Shown here: piece after piece, positions 33,780 to 41,767 of the stretch
How positions within the stretch are numbered: the first letter of the stretch is position 1
Layout of the letters: each line of letters opens with the position of its first letter
Origin: Geminicoccus roseus DSM 18922
GTDB taxonomy: Bacteria; Pseudomonadota; Alphaproteobacteria; Geminicoccales; Geminicoccaceae
Assembly: GCF_000427665.1 (NCBI RefSeq)
Contig: NZ_KE386572.1
Location: 806,001-870,000, forward strand
Reading direction: 5' to 3'
Length of the DNA: 64,000 nt
Notes under the pieces: generated by a model
The model's database searches: none
Told to the model about the DNA's origin: nothing
Seen by the model: only the letters and a program-made list of their open reading frames with translations
Translations under genes and position numbers: made by a program

Positions 33780-34898
33780 TCATGTCGCGCGCCTCATCCA
33801 GCGGCTGACCAGGGCCAGCACCACGGTCAGGAAGATCACGATCATGATGAAGTAGAACTCGGCCATCATCGTGCCGTAGCCGACGTTCGACCGGTCGCGA
33901 TACTCGCGGTAGATGAAGCTGGTGATCGAATCGGTCGCCCCTCCCGGACCGCCGGCGGTGGTGTTGATGACGATATCGGCGAGCTTGAGCTGGAAGATCG
34001 TGCGCAGCACGATCGCCGTGATGCTGACCGGCAGCATCAGGGGGAAGGTGATCTTCCAGAACGCCTGCCAGCCATTGGCGCCGTCGATCCTGGCGGCTTC
34101 CTGGATCTCCTTGGGCAGGGCCTGCAGGCCGGCCAGGAGCAGGATCATGATGAACGGGATAGAGACCCAGGAATCCAGCGCCATGATGCTGAACTTGGCG
34201 ATCCAGGGCGTGGCGAAGAAGGCGGGGCTGTCCCAGCCCAGGAAGCGGGCGAGCTGGGCTGCCGGACCGAACCGGTATTCCATGATCGACTTGCCGATCA
34301 TCCAGCTCACCGCCACCGGGCTCAGCATGAACGGCAGCAGGAAGGCGACCCGGAAGAACTTGCGCGCCCGGATCTCCGCGTTGAGCAGGAGTGCCAGACC
34401 GAAGGCGATGGCATACTGCACGAAGACGAACGCCACGTAGAACACCATGTTGCCCATGGCGTTCCAGTAATAGGGGTCGTTCATCATCGCGTAGAAGTTG
34501 TCGAGGCCGTTGAACCTGCGCCCGCCGAACGAGCTCAGGTTCCATTCGCTGAACGCGATGAACAGGCCGAAGAAGGTCGGGAAGATCACCACCGCCACGG
34601 TGAACAGCACCGCGGGCAGCACGAACAGTGCCTGGTGGCCGCGATCCCCCCGGATCAGGACGAGGCCGCCGCACAAGGCGGCCGACCAGAGCAGGTAGGC
34701 ATAGAGGACCGGCCGCCAGTTGGCGAAGCCGAAGCCGATGACCTCCGCCCGGTAGAGGCCCTGGACGAGAGCCAGGACCAGGAGCAGCGCCGTGGCGGCC
34801 CAGATCAATCCACGTCCGACGCGCGCGCGCCGGACCTTCACTTCTTCTCGCCGGCGCTCGATGCCCGGCTCTCTCGTCATGGGCGACGAGTGCTGCAT
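33780..34898 (-). CDS. Carbohydrate ABC permease (MalF-like)
   Basis: This 372-residue protein is longer than a minimal MalF-type permease. It has two extra N-terminal helices (LIWAATALLLVLALVQGLYR and PVLYAYLLWSAALCGGLVLI) before the conserved permease core (ALFVLPAVLFTVAVVIFPTF). The EAA loop is KEIQEAARIDGANGWQAFWK. The ATG at 34898 follows AGGTAGGA. It is separated from the binding-protein gene by a strong hairpin, and 36 bases separate it from the MalG-like gene. It partners that permease in the channel. Confidence 0.87.
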   Translation of the reverse strand: MQHSSPMTREPGIERRREEVKVRRARVGRGLIWAATALLLVLALVQGLYRAEVIGFGFANWRPVLYAYLLWSAALCGGLVLIRGDRGHQALFVLPAVLFTVAVVIFPTFFGLFIAFSEWNLSSFGGRRFNGLDNFYAMMNDPYYWNAMGNMVFYVAFVFVQYAIAFGLALLLNAEIRARKFFRVAFLLPFMLSPVAVSWMIGKSIMEYRFGPAAQLARFLGWDSPAFFATPWIAKFSIMALDSWVSIPFIMILLLAGLQALPKEIQEAARIDGANGWQAFWKITFPLMLPVSITAIVLRTIFQLKLADIVINTTAGGPGGATDSITSFIYREYRDRSNVGYGTMMAEFYFIMIVIFLTVVLALVSRWMRRAT

Positions 34899-34951
34899 CG
34901 ATGTTTCCTACCTGGACGGTCGGTCGTCGTTTCTTATGGAGTGCCGAGGGC

Positions 34952-34983
34952 ACCGGCCGGCCCCGGGAGCGGGGCCGGCCGGT
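34952..34983 (-). terminator. Perfect 14-bp intercistronic hairpin in the sugar ABC operon
   Basis: The arms ACCGGCCGGCCCCG (34952-34965) and CGGGGCCGGCCGGT (34970-34983) pair around a GGAG loop, just after the binding-protein stop at 34992. There is no T-run on the minus strand. It probably stabilises binding-protein mRNA or partly ends transcription before the permease genes. Confidence 0.65.
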
Positions 34984-34991
34984 TTTGCGGG

Positions 34992-36656
34992 CTAGAGGCC
35001 CAGCGAAGCCTTGTACAGCTCGATCTGCTGCTCGCGCCCGATCGAATCGGTGATCTTCTCCCAGGCCGCGGCGATGTTGTCGGCGCCGGACTGGACGTCG
35101 ACCTGGCCCGCATAGATCTTGGCCAGCTCGTCCTCGGCGACGCTGTAATACTGGAAGATGCCGGGGATGCGCGGCTCGATCGCGGCGTTCGGGTGGTTGT
35201 AGGAGTTGGACTGCGAGGCAAGGTACGCGCTGATGAATGCCTCGTCGTAGCCGGCGGCGGTCCATTCCGAGATGTTGAAGTGGCTCTTGCGGTAGGGCTG
35301 GAAGCCGGACGGATAGGCCGCCGTCCACAGGGACAAGTCCTTGCCGCCCAGATGGGCCGCAGCGCTCCACGCCGCCTTGTGCTTCTTCTCGTCGCCGTCC
35401 ACCCGGGCCATCACGTAGATGCCCCAGCCGATATAGGCCATGTTCGGCGCGAAGTTCGGCCCGTCCGAGGGGGTTTCCCACTCGCCGGTCTTGCTGTTGT
35501 AGACGTCGTCCGAGCCCGGAAGGATGTCGAACCCGATCGTGTCGCCGATCACCGAGGAATCACTGGTGCGCGCGTTCGAGCCGATGTCGCCCCACCAGGC
35601 GAGCATCGAGCCGGTGCCGAACAGGAACTGCTGGAAGCCGGTGGTGTTCGGGTCGGCGTTGAGCTGGTCGGCCGGCTGCGAGGGCAGCAGGTCCATGACG
35701 TCCTGGATCGCGCGCACCCAGGCCGGGTTGTTGATGCGCGGCTTCATCGTGTCGACGTCGAACAGCCAGGCCGGGTCGTCCGGGTGCTTGGCGTAGGCGG
35801 TGGCGCGGCTGGCCAGGAAGTAGAAGCCGAACCCGCCCCAGGGCTTGAGCGGGTCGAGATAGCCATAGGCTTCCTGCCCGGCGACTTCCCTGCCCTTCAG
35901 GAACTTGCTGGTCGCCTGGACCTGCTGCCAGGTCCGCGGCACCGCCCATTCGCCCTCGCCACCCTCGGCCTTCCAGGCCTCGGCCAGCTCCGGATCGGAG
36001 AAATAGTCGGTGCGGTAGTTGAAGTTGTGGCAGTCGCCGTCGATCGAGATCCGGTAGGTCTTGCCGTCCCAGGTGCCGACCGGGGCCTTCAGGTAGTCGA
36101 CATAGTCGTCCATGTCGATCTGGGCCTTGACCCAGTCCGGCATCTCCGAGGCCAGTCCCTTGCCGCAGACATCGCCCTCGAAGGGCGCCCCCATCTCCAG
36201 GATGTCGAAGTCGACCGTGCCGGTGGCGATCGCCTGCTGCAGGCGCGGGTTGTAGTCGGCCTGGGCCAGGTCGATCCAGGTGATCCGGGCGCCGGTATAG
36301 GTTTCCCATGGCTTCAGGAAGCCGCGGAACAAGAGGTTGTGCAGGTTCTGGTTGTTGAGCCCCATGAAGGTCAGCTCGACCCCCTCGAACTCACCCTCCT
36401 GGACGTTCTGCTTGGTGGCTTCCAGGCAGAGCTCGCCGACCTGCTGCCAGTCGGCGTCGGTGGGCGAGCCCATGCCGACGCCGGGGATCTGAAGGAGCTG
36501 GGCGCGCAGGCTGTCCTGGGCCCCGGCCGGCCGCGCGAAGCCGCCGAGCGCGGTCGACGAGCCGAGCGCGGCGACGCCGACGCCGGCCATGCTCTTGAGC
36601 ATCGTCCGGCGGTTCGCCATCAGGGCGTTGGTCAAATGGGCGGGCCATCGTGCCAT
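34992..36656 (-). CDS. Extracellular sugar-binding protein of ABC importer (Tat-exported)
   Basis: This 554-residue solute-binding protein is long for the family. It has a twin-arginine signal (ANRRTMLKSMAGVGVAALGS), then blocks typical of family 1 sugar-binding proteins: LQQAIATGTVDFDILEMGAP, TYRISIDGDCHNFNYRTDYF, VPRTWQQVQATSKFLKG and MLAWWGDIGSNARTSDSS. The ATG at 36656 is preceded by GAGGGAGAA; a later ATG at 36620 would still include the RR motif. It heads the minus-strand permease operon. The adjacent PL14-like gene hints at a polysaccharide-derived ligand. Confidence 0.88.
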   Translation of the reverse strand: MARWPAHLTNALMANRRTMLKSMAGVGVAALGSSTALGGFARPAGAQDSLRAQLLQIPGVGMGSPTDADWQQVGELCLEATKQNVQEGEFEGVELTFMGLNNQNLHNLLFRGFLKPWETYTGARITWIDLAQADYNPRLQQAIATGTVDFDILEMGAPFEGDVCGKGLASEMPDWVKAQIDMDDYVDYLKAPVGTWDGKTYRISIDGDCHNFNYRTDYFSDPELAEAWKAEGGEGEWAVPRTWQQVQATSKFLKGREVAGQEAYGYLDPLKPWGGFGFYFLASRATAYAKHPDDPAWLFDVDTMKPRINNPAWVRAIQDVMDLLPSQPADQLNADPNTTGFQQFLFGTGSMLAWWGDIGSNARTSDSSVIGDTIGFDILPGSDDVYNSKTGEWETPSDGPNFAPNMAYIGWGIYVMARVDGDEKKHKAAWSAAAHLGGKDLSLWTAAYPSGFQPYRKSHFNISEWTAAGYDEAFISAYLASQSNSYNHPNAAIEPRIPGIFQYYSVAEDELAKIYAGQVDVQSGADNIAAAWEKITDSIGREQQIELYKASLGL

Positions 36657-36833
36657 GCTGCTTCTCCCTCAATCGTTATGTCGATTTCGTTGCCGGGCTC
36701 ATCCGCAGACCGCGCCGACGAGATGGATCCGTTGAGCGCGGACAATTCCCCGGATGGCTCCGATTGTCGAGATCCGACAGAACGATCGCGCGCGGCCGGG
36801 ACCGTCCGGCAGGCGGCGGCGGGACCGGGCGAC

Positions 36834-38048
36834 CTACTCGAGGAACAGGCCGAAATTCCGCATGGCGATCACATAGTCCATCTTCCATGGACCCGCGCCC
36901 GGCAGGTTGCCCCCCTGCTGGACCGACATGAAGATGCCGTTGATCTTCCTGCCGGCATCGGTGCGGGGCAGGAGCGGGTAGTTCTCCGGGCGGCCGTCCC
37001 GGTTGGCGTCGAAGGCGAAGTTGTCCTGCCGGCCATAGGATCGCATCAGCGCCTCGTCGCTCTTGCGGTAGAGCCAGACCTTGCTGGAGGCGCCGGAAGC
37101 CAGGTTGTTGACGGTCTCGAACCGGCTGTTCATCACCAGCTCGTGCTCCAGCCGGTACCAGACGCCGCGCTGGATCACCTCGGTCCAGCCGCCCGGGTCG
37201 ACCGCCCGCATCTGGGTCAGATACTCGTTGTTGGTCTTGCTGCCGTCCGCCGTGCAGTCATAGGCGAACATGTCGTTCCTGAACTGGTTGAGCACCCGGA
37301 CCGCGGCCCGCGTCGGCGAGCCGCCGGCGTCGGTGAAGCCCAGCCGGGTCGAGAACACGCTGCCGTCGTTCACCAGCCTCGTGCGCCCGGCGCAGAGCTG
37401 GTCGGACGGGGCAGCGACCTTGGCCGGGGCGTTGGTCAGGCCCGGCAGCTTGCCGTCGAGGCCCCTGAAGTCGAAATTGCTGGAGAACATCACGTCGTAA
37501 ACGATGCAGGCGCGGGTGCCGACGCTGCCTTCCAGGCCGGCGGGGTCGAGCACTGCCCAGGTGCCGTGGTGGCCGAGCGACGACACGTTGATCTTGCCGC
37601 TGGGGATGCCCAGGCAGATCGCGGTGTCGGTGCCGTCCACCACGCATTCGGACAGGTTCTTGCGGCCGGCCTTGGTGGCGAGGCCCCAGCTGGAGGCAGC
37701 CCCCTTCGGGTAGGCGCCCCGCAGCCTGGTGCCGTAGCCGGTCGACGTGCTCTTGCCGAAGATATGGGTCCAGTGCCGGTCGAACTCGGCCTGCTGGAGC
37801 AGGTTGCCCTTGGAATCGCGGGCATAGTTCAGAGACAGGATGTTGCCGGAAGTCCTGGACCGGTTGGCTGGGAGGCGGCCGAGCACCATGGCGAGGTCGG
37901 GAGAGTTGGCTTCCCAGTATTTGTCGTTGATGCTGTAGGCGCCGCCACAATAACTGGAAGGCTCGCCCGCGGCGGCATCAGCTTTAGGGTGGAAGAGCAT
38001 GGCTGCGGCAACAGCCAGCAGCGCGACGACCATGCGGCAGGACACCAT
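36834..38048 (-). CDS. Secreted polysaccharide lyase family 14-like protein
   Basis: This 404-residue protein has a signal peptide (MVVALLAVAAAMLFHPKADA). Its central region resembles PL14-type alginate/glucuronan lyases: IVYDVMFSSNFDFRGLDGKL followed by PGL, a later WYRLEHELVMNSRFETVNN, and a C-terminal GIFMSVQQGGNLPG. It has several Cys (SYCGGAYS, SECVVDGTDTAICLG, DQLCAGRT, AYDCTADG). It lies 177 bases upstream of the sugar ABC operon on the same strand, so secreted polymer cleavage followed by uptake is plausible. The lyase assignment rests on motif recall; the substrate is unknown. Confidence 0.6.
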   Translation of the reverse strand: MVSCRMVVALLAVAAAMLFHPKADAAAGEPSSYCGGAYSINDKYWEANSPDLAMVLGRLPANRSRTSGNILSLNYARDSKGNLLQQAEFDRHWTHIFGKSTSTGYGTRLRGAYPKGAASSWGLATKAGRKNLSECVVDGTDTAICLGIPSGKINVSSLGHHGTWAVLDPAGLEGSVGTRACIVYDVMFSSNFDFRGLDGKLPGLTNAPAKVAAPSDQLCAGRTRLVNDGSVFSTRLGFTDAGGSPTRAAVRVLNQFRNDMFAYDCTADGSKTNNEYLTQMRAVDPGGWTEVIQRGVWYRLEHELVMNSRFETVNNLASGASSKVWLYRKSDEALMRSYGRQDNFAFDANRDGRPENYPLLPRTDAGRKINGIFMSVQQGGNLPGAGPWKMDYVIAMRNFGLFLE

Positions 38049-38160
38049 GCATCGATCTCCTCGTCCGGCAGACGGGAGACCGGCGGCTTCATGTGAGCAC
38101 GCGTCTCCTACGGGCAGCCTTTGCCGCTATTAATGAAGATTTCCATGAACGACACCTTAA

Positions 38161-38174
38161 ACAAAGTACATTGT
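38161..38174. promoter_or_regulatory. Near-palindrome upstream of the PL14-like gene
   Basis: The 14-mer ACAAAGTACATTGT is palindromic at 12 of 14 positions and lies 113 bases upstream of the PL14-like start in an AT-rich stretch (38125-38220). It is a candidate operator for a sugar-responsive repressor. No regulator gene is adjacent. Confidence 0.35.
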
Positions 38175-38242
38175 GTAGATTTTCCTGCGACTCATGAATA
38201 CTGGCGGAATGATTTCCGGGTGAAGCCATGTATTGCTTCGCC

Positions 38243-38866
38243 TCAATCGTCCGCAGACGGCGGCCACATCCCGCCATCGTCGGCCTTGGCGTAGAGGATC
38301 TCGATCACCTCGGCGATCGCCGGGTCGACCGCCCGGGGATAGTCGGTGCGGATCGAGGTCCTCGCCCGATCGATCTTGTTCTCCTTCCAGACCACCCCCT
38401 TCGCGGCGACGTTCTGCATGAACCCCTGCAGCCGGTCGCAGGCCTTGGCCAGCTTCGCCTCCGGCGTGATCCCGGCCTCGAACTCCCGCCACATGGTGTC
38501 GAGATCCTCGCTTAAGTCCGCCGGCAGCATCCCGAAGAGCTTGGCCGCCGCCGCCTCTTCCCGCGCCGCCTGCTCCGCCACGCCGGCGGTGTCGTAGGCA
38601 TAGGTGTCGCCGGCCTCGATCTCGACCACGTCGTGGACCAGGATCAGAGAAAGCGTCCGTCCGAGATCCACGGTGAAGCCGATCTCCCGCTCCAGCAGCA
38701 GGGCGGCGAGCGCCATGTGCCAGCAATGCTCGGCCACCGTCTCGCGTCGGTTCACCCCCGGCACCATACCCTTGCGCTCGACCGTCTTCAGCCGGTCGGC
38801 GAACAGCAGGAATTCGGTGATCGCCGCGAGACGGTCCCGATCGACCGCGCTACCTTCCGTCCGCAT
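38243..38866 (-). CDS. HD-domain phosphohydrolase (YfbR/HDDC2-like 5'-nucleotidase)
   Basis: This 207-residue protein has an HD fold: RRETVAEHCWHMALAALLLE supplies the first His and Glu-His, LILVHDVVEIEAGDTYAYD the HD pair, and a later KACDRLQGFMQN the distal Asp. This pattern is that of the YfbR/HDDC2 group, which dephosphorylates deoxynucleoside monophosphates. The ATG at 38866 follows AAGGAGAGAG; an upstream ATG at 38899 is less likely. It diverges from the ABHD11-like esterase gene. Confidence 0.85.
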   Translation of the reverse strand: MRTEGSAVDRDRLAAITEFLLFADRLKTVERKGMVPGVNRRETVAEHCWHMALAALLLEREIGFTVDLGRTLSLILVHDVVEIEAGDTYAYDTAGVAEQAAREEAAAAKLFGMLPADLSEDLDTMWREFEAGITPEAKLAKACDRLQGFMQNVAAKGVVWKENKIDRARTSIRTDYPRAVDPAIAEVIEILYAKADDGGMWPPSADD

Positions 38867-38907
38867 CCGCTCTCTCCTTGCAACTTTGGCCCACGGCATA
38901 GGTGCAG

Positions 38908-39687
38908 ATGGAACTCGCGATCAATGACCTGCCGGGCGAAGGCCGCCCGCTGGTCGTCCTGCATGGCCTGCTCGGCAGCGGCCGCAACTGGCTGGGGCCG
39001 GCGCGCAAGCTGAACGCATCCGGCCGCCGGGTGGTGATGGCCGACATGCGCAATCACGGCCAGAGCCCCTGGGGCCGGCCGATGACCTATCCGGCCATGG
39101 CCGACGACGTCGCCGAGCTGATTGGCCGCCTGGACGCAGGCCCGGTCGACCTGCTCGGGCACAGCATGGGCGGCAAGGCGGCGATGAACCTGGCCCTGCG
39201 CCGCCCCGACCTGGTGGCCCGGCTGGTCGTGGTGGACATCGCCCCGGTCGCTTACAGCCACCGCTCGTTCGCCGATTTCTTCGACGCGATGCGCGCCCTC
39301 GACCTCGGCAGCCTGCGCCGGCGCGGCGATGCCGACACCGCCATGGCCAGGGACGTGGAGGATGTCGCGATGCGCGGCTTCCTCCTGCAGAACCTGGAAA
39401 GCGACGGCGCCGGCGGGTTCCGCTGGCGGGTCGATCTCGACCTGTTGACCGAATCGCTGCCGAACCTGGTTGGCTGGGAGGACCCGGCGGACGTGTCGCC
39501 CTTCCAAGGCCCGACCCTGGCCCTGCGCGGCGCGCTCTCGCCCTACGTCACCGGAGCCGGCGAGGAAGCGCTGCGCCGCCTGTTCCCCGCAGTCCGGATC
39601 GAGCCGATCCCGCAGGCCGGCCACTGGCCGCATGTGGAGGCGCCCGTTCCCTTCCTGACGGCGCTTGGCGCGTTCCTGGACGGGTGA
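38908..39687 (+). CDS. Alpha/beta hydrolase, YbfF/ABHD11-like esterase
   Basis: This 259-residue hydrolase is of the YbfF/ABHD11 group: PLVVLHGLLGSGRNWLGPAR, VVMADMRNHGQSPWGRPMTY, nucleophile elbow LLGHSMGGKAAMNLALRRP, VVVDIAPVAYSHRSF, acid region LALRGALSPYV and a final His in PQAGHWPHVEAP. The RNHGxS block is typical of the group. A GTG two codons upstream (38902) is an alternative start. It is divergent from the HD hydrolase gene with about 40 bases between, so the two may share a promoter region. Confidence 0.88.
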   Translation: MELAINDLPGEGRPLVVLHGLLGSGRNWLGPARKLNASGRRVVMADMRNHGQSPWGRPMTYPAMADDVAELIGRLDAGPVDLLGHSMGGKAAMNLALRRPDLVARLVVVDIAPVAYSHRSFADFFDAMRALDLGSLRRRGDADTAMARDVEDVAMRGFLLQNLESDGAGGFRWRVDLDLLTESLPNLVGWEDPADVSPFQGPTLALRGALSPYVTGAGEEALRRLFPAVRIEPIPQAGHWPHVEAPVPFLTALGAFLDG

Positions 39688-39732
39688 GCACGGCCGGAAC
39701 GTCCTGGAAAGGCGGCCTTGCCCGGTCGCCTT

Positions 39733-40764
39733 CTACCAGATCGCCGTCACCCGCTGGATGAGCCAGAACATCGCCATCGAGCCGATCCCATAGGCGGCAG
39801 CGGTCCTGCCCCAGGCCGGATCGGCGAAGCGCAGCAGCCTGCGGGCGCCCAGATAGGCCACCAGGAGAACCCCGCAGAACAGGAGCTGCCCGGCCTCGAT
39901 GCCCAGGTTGAACGCGAACAGCGCCAGCGGGACCTCCTCCGGCGGAAGGCCGATCTCCGCCAGCGCGCCGGCGAATCCCAGCCCGTGCAGCAGGCCGAAC
40001 AGGAAGGCCAGGGCCCAGGGGAACCGGTGCATCAGGGTGGCCGGCTGGCTCCGGTCACGGCTGAGCTCGACGGCCAGGAAGACGATGCTGAGGGCGATCA
40101 GGGCCTCGATCGGTGCTGGCTGGAACCCGATCACCCCCAGCACCGCCAGCGACAGGGTCACCGAGTGGCCGAGCGTGAAGGCGGTGACCGTCGCGACGAG
40201 CTGGCGTCCGCTTCGGGCCATCAGCATCAGGCCCAGCACGAACAGCAGATGGTCGAGCCCGCCCAGGATATGGTCGAAGCCGAACAGCAGGTAGCTCGCC
40301 GCCACGGCGAGCGCCGTCGCCTGCGCCGGCACGACATAGGCCGGCCGGTCGGGGGTCAGGACGGTGCCGAGGACCTGCCCATCGGCCAGGGCGACCCTCA
40401 GCACCACGCTGGCCTTGCTGGCCCCGATCCCGGTGACCTCCACCAGGCTGCCTTCCAGAGGCTCGCGGCAGGCGATCTCGGCGCGCTGGAGGATGGCGCC
40501 GCCATCCACCTGCAGCCCGAAATCCTGGGCGACCGCGCAATGCCCGGGCAGCACCGGACGCAGTTCCTCGCCCGGCACCCTGGTGAGCGGGGTCTTCCAG
40601 CGCATCTCGGCCTGTCCCGGCGACAGCTCGACGATCTCCAGCAGGGAGGGACCCATCGGATGGGCGCCGGCGGGCCCGGACCAGGCCAGCACGAGCCAGG
40701 CAAGCAGCACCAGGGCGAGCCGGCCAAGATCAGCCACGTCCCTCCTCCCCGGTCGGGCCGGCAT
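39733..40764 (-). CDS. HupE/UreJ family membrane protein
   Basis: This 343-residue protein has a signal peptide (LALVLLAWLVLAWSGPAGA), then a periplasmic domain beginning HPMGPSLLEIVEL. The C-terminal half has six or more helices carrying HupE/UreJ_2 blocks: GFDHILGGLDHLLFVLGLML, VTAFTLGHSVTLSLAVLG, LFGLLHGLGFAGALAEIGLP and FNLGIEAGQLLF. Conserved His and Asp residues in helices suggest metal (Ni/Co-like) permease activity, unproven. It starts inside the last 35 bases of the PPIase gene and is the third gene of the DUF3604 unit. Confidence 0.85.
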   Translation of the reverse strand: MPARPGRRDVADLGRLALVLLAWLVLAWSGPAGAHPMGPSLLEIVELSPGQAEMRWKTPLTRVPGEELRPVLPGHCAVAQDFGLQVDGGAILQRAEIACREPLEGSLVEVTGIGASKASVVLRVALADGQVLGTVLTPDRPAYVVPAQATALAVAASYLLFGFDHILGGLDHLLFVLGLMLMARSGRQLVATVTAFTLGHSVTLSLAVLGVIGFQPAPIEALIALSIVFLAVELSRDRSQPATLMHRFPWALAFLFGLLHGLGFAGALAEIGLPPEEVPLALFAFNLGIEAGQLLFCGVLLVAYLGARRLLRFADPAWGRTAAAYGIGSMAMFWLIQRVTAIW

Positions 40765-41767
40765 CCTGGCTGACCCAGGGCGCCTCGACCCGGATGGCGT
40801 AGCGGGCGCGCATCTCCTTCATCGTCTCCTCGACGCGGCGCTCGCGGCGCTGCGCCAGGGCGGCCGCCAGCACCTCCTCGCGGATCTCGGCCAAAGGCGG
40901 CAGTCTGGCCGGCCGGACCTCCTCCACCCAGACCAGGTGCCAGCCATAGGGCGACGGCACCGGCTCCGACCACTGCCCGGCCTCCAGCGCCGCCAAGGCG
41001 TCGGCGAAGGGCGCGCCGAACATCTGCCGCAGCTCGTCGCCGGTCTTCCCGTAGAAGCGGTCGCCCAGCAGGAACGGATCGCCGATCGTCGATGCCTGCT
41101 CCGGCGTCAGGCCGCCCGCCCGCAGCTCGGCCAGGACTTGGCGCGCGTCCTCTCCCACCACATCGCCCCGCTCGTCCCCGCTCAGGAAGAGATGGTTGAA
41201 GCGTACCCGCCAGGGTGTGGCGAACGCCTCGGCGTGCTGGTCCAGATAAGCGCGCAGCTCGTCCTCGCCGGGCGGCGCCTCGTCGGCCAGCGGGACGTTC
41301 TCGGCCACCAGCCGCATGGATGACGCGAGCAGGCGGCGCACGACCAGGTCGCTGCGGTCAAGCCCCAGCCGCAGCGCGCTCTGGTAGAGCGCCTCCTCGT
41401 CCTGGTCCGGATCCTCGCTCACGAAGCCGGCGATCTGCACCAGCCGCTGGCGGACGCTGGCATTGCCGCGATCCAGTCCGATCGCCAGTGCCTGCCGGTA
41501 GAGGACCTCATCGTCGATGGCCTCCTCCACGGCGGCCCGCAGGTTCTCCCGGCTCGGCGGGAAGCCGTTCTGCACCGTCAGGTCGGCGCGGAGCTGCTCC
41601 ACCTGACGTGCCGTGAACACCAGCGGCTCGGCCGCCGCCTGGACATCCTGGTCCACCGGCGCCGTCGGCCAGGACGCATGCGCCAGGTACAACAGGCCGC
41701 CGATGACCATGAAATGCAGCGGCGGCGCCCGGAGCAGCCGCGCAAGGCCGGACCGGACCGATCTCAT
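40730..41767 (-). CDS. Membrane-anchored parvulin-type peptidylprolyl isomerase
   Basis: This 345-residue protein has an N-terminal anchor (APPLHFMVIGGLLYLAHASW), a helical SurA-like region (TARQVEQLRADLTVQNGFPP, EAIDDEVLYRQALAIGLDRG), and a parvulin domain (FNHLFLSGDERGD, FYGKTGDELRQMFGAPFADA, VPSPYGWHLVWVEEVRPARL). It would help fold exported proteins. The ATG overlaps the DUF3604 gene stop by four bases and its end overlaps the HupE gene. The likely client is the DUF3604 protein encoded with it. Confidence 0.85.
   Translation of the reverse strand: MRSVRSGLARLLRAPPLHFMVIGGLLYLAHASWPTAPVDQDVQAAAEPLVFTARQVEQLRADLTVQNGFPPSRENLRAAVEEAIDDEVLYRQALAIGLDRGNASVRQRLVQIAGFVSEDPDQDEEALYQSALRLGLDRSDLVVRRLLASSMRLVAENVPLADEAPPGEDELRAYLDQHAEAFATPWRVRFNHLFLSGDERGDVVGEDARQVLAELRAGGLTPEQASTIGDPFLLGDRFYGKTGDELRQMFGAPFADALAALEAGQWSEPVPSPYGWHLVWVEEVRPARLPPLAEIREEVLAAALAQRRERRVEETMKEMRARYAIRVEAPWVSQDAGPTGEEGRG

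Noticed and set aside
32757-38096. A plus-strand open frame of about 1,779 codons antisense to the sugar ABC genes
   Set aside because: It is rich in Arg, Gly, Pro and His, lacks domains, and lies opposite well-supported genes. Long antisense frames are expected at this GC content and codon bias.
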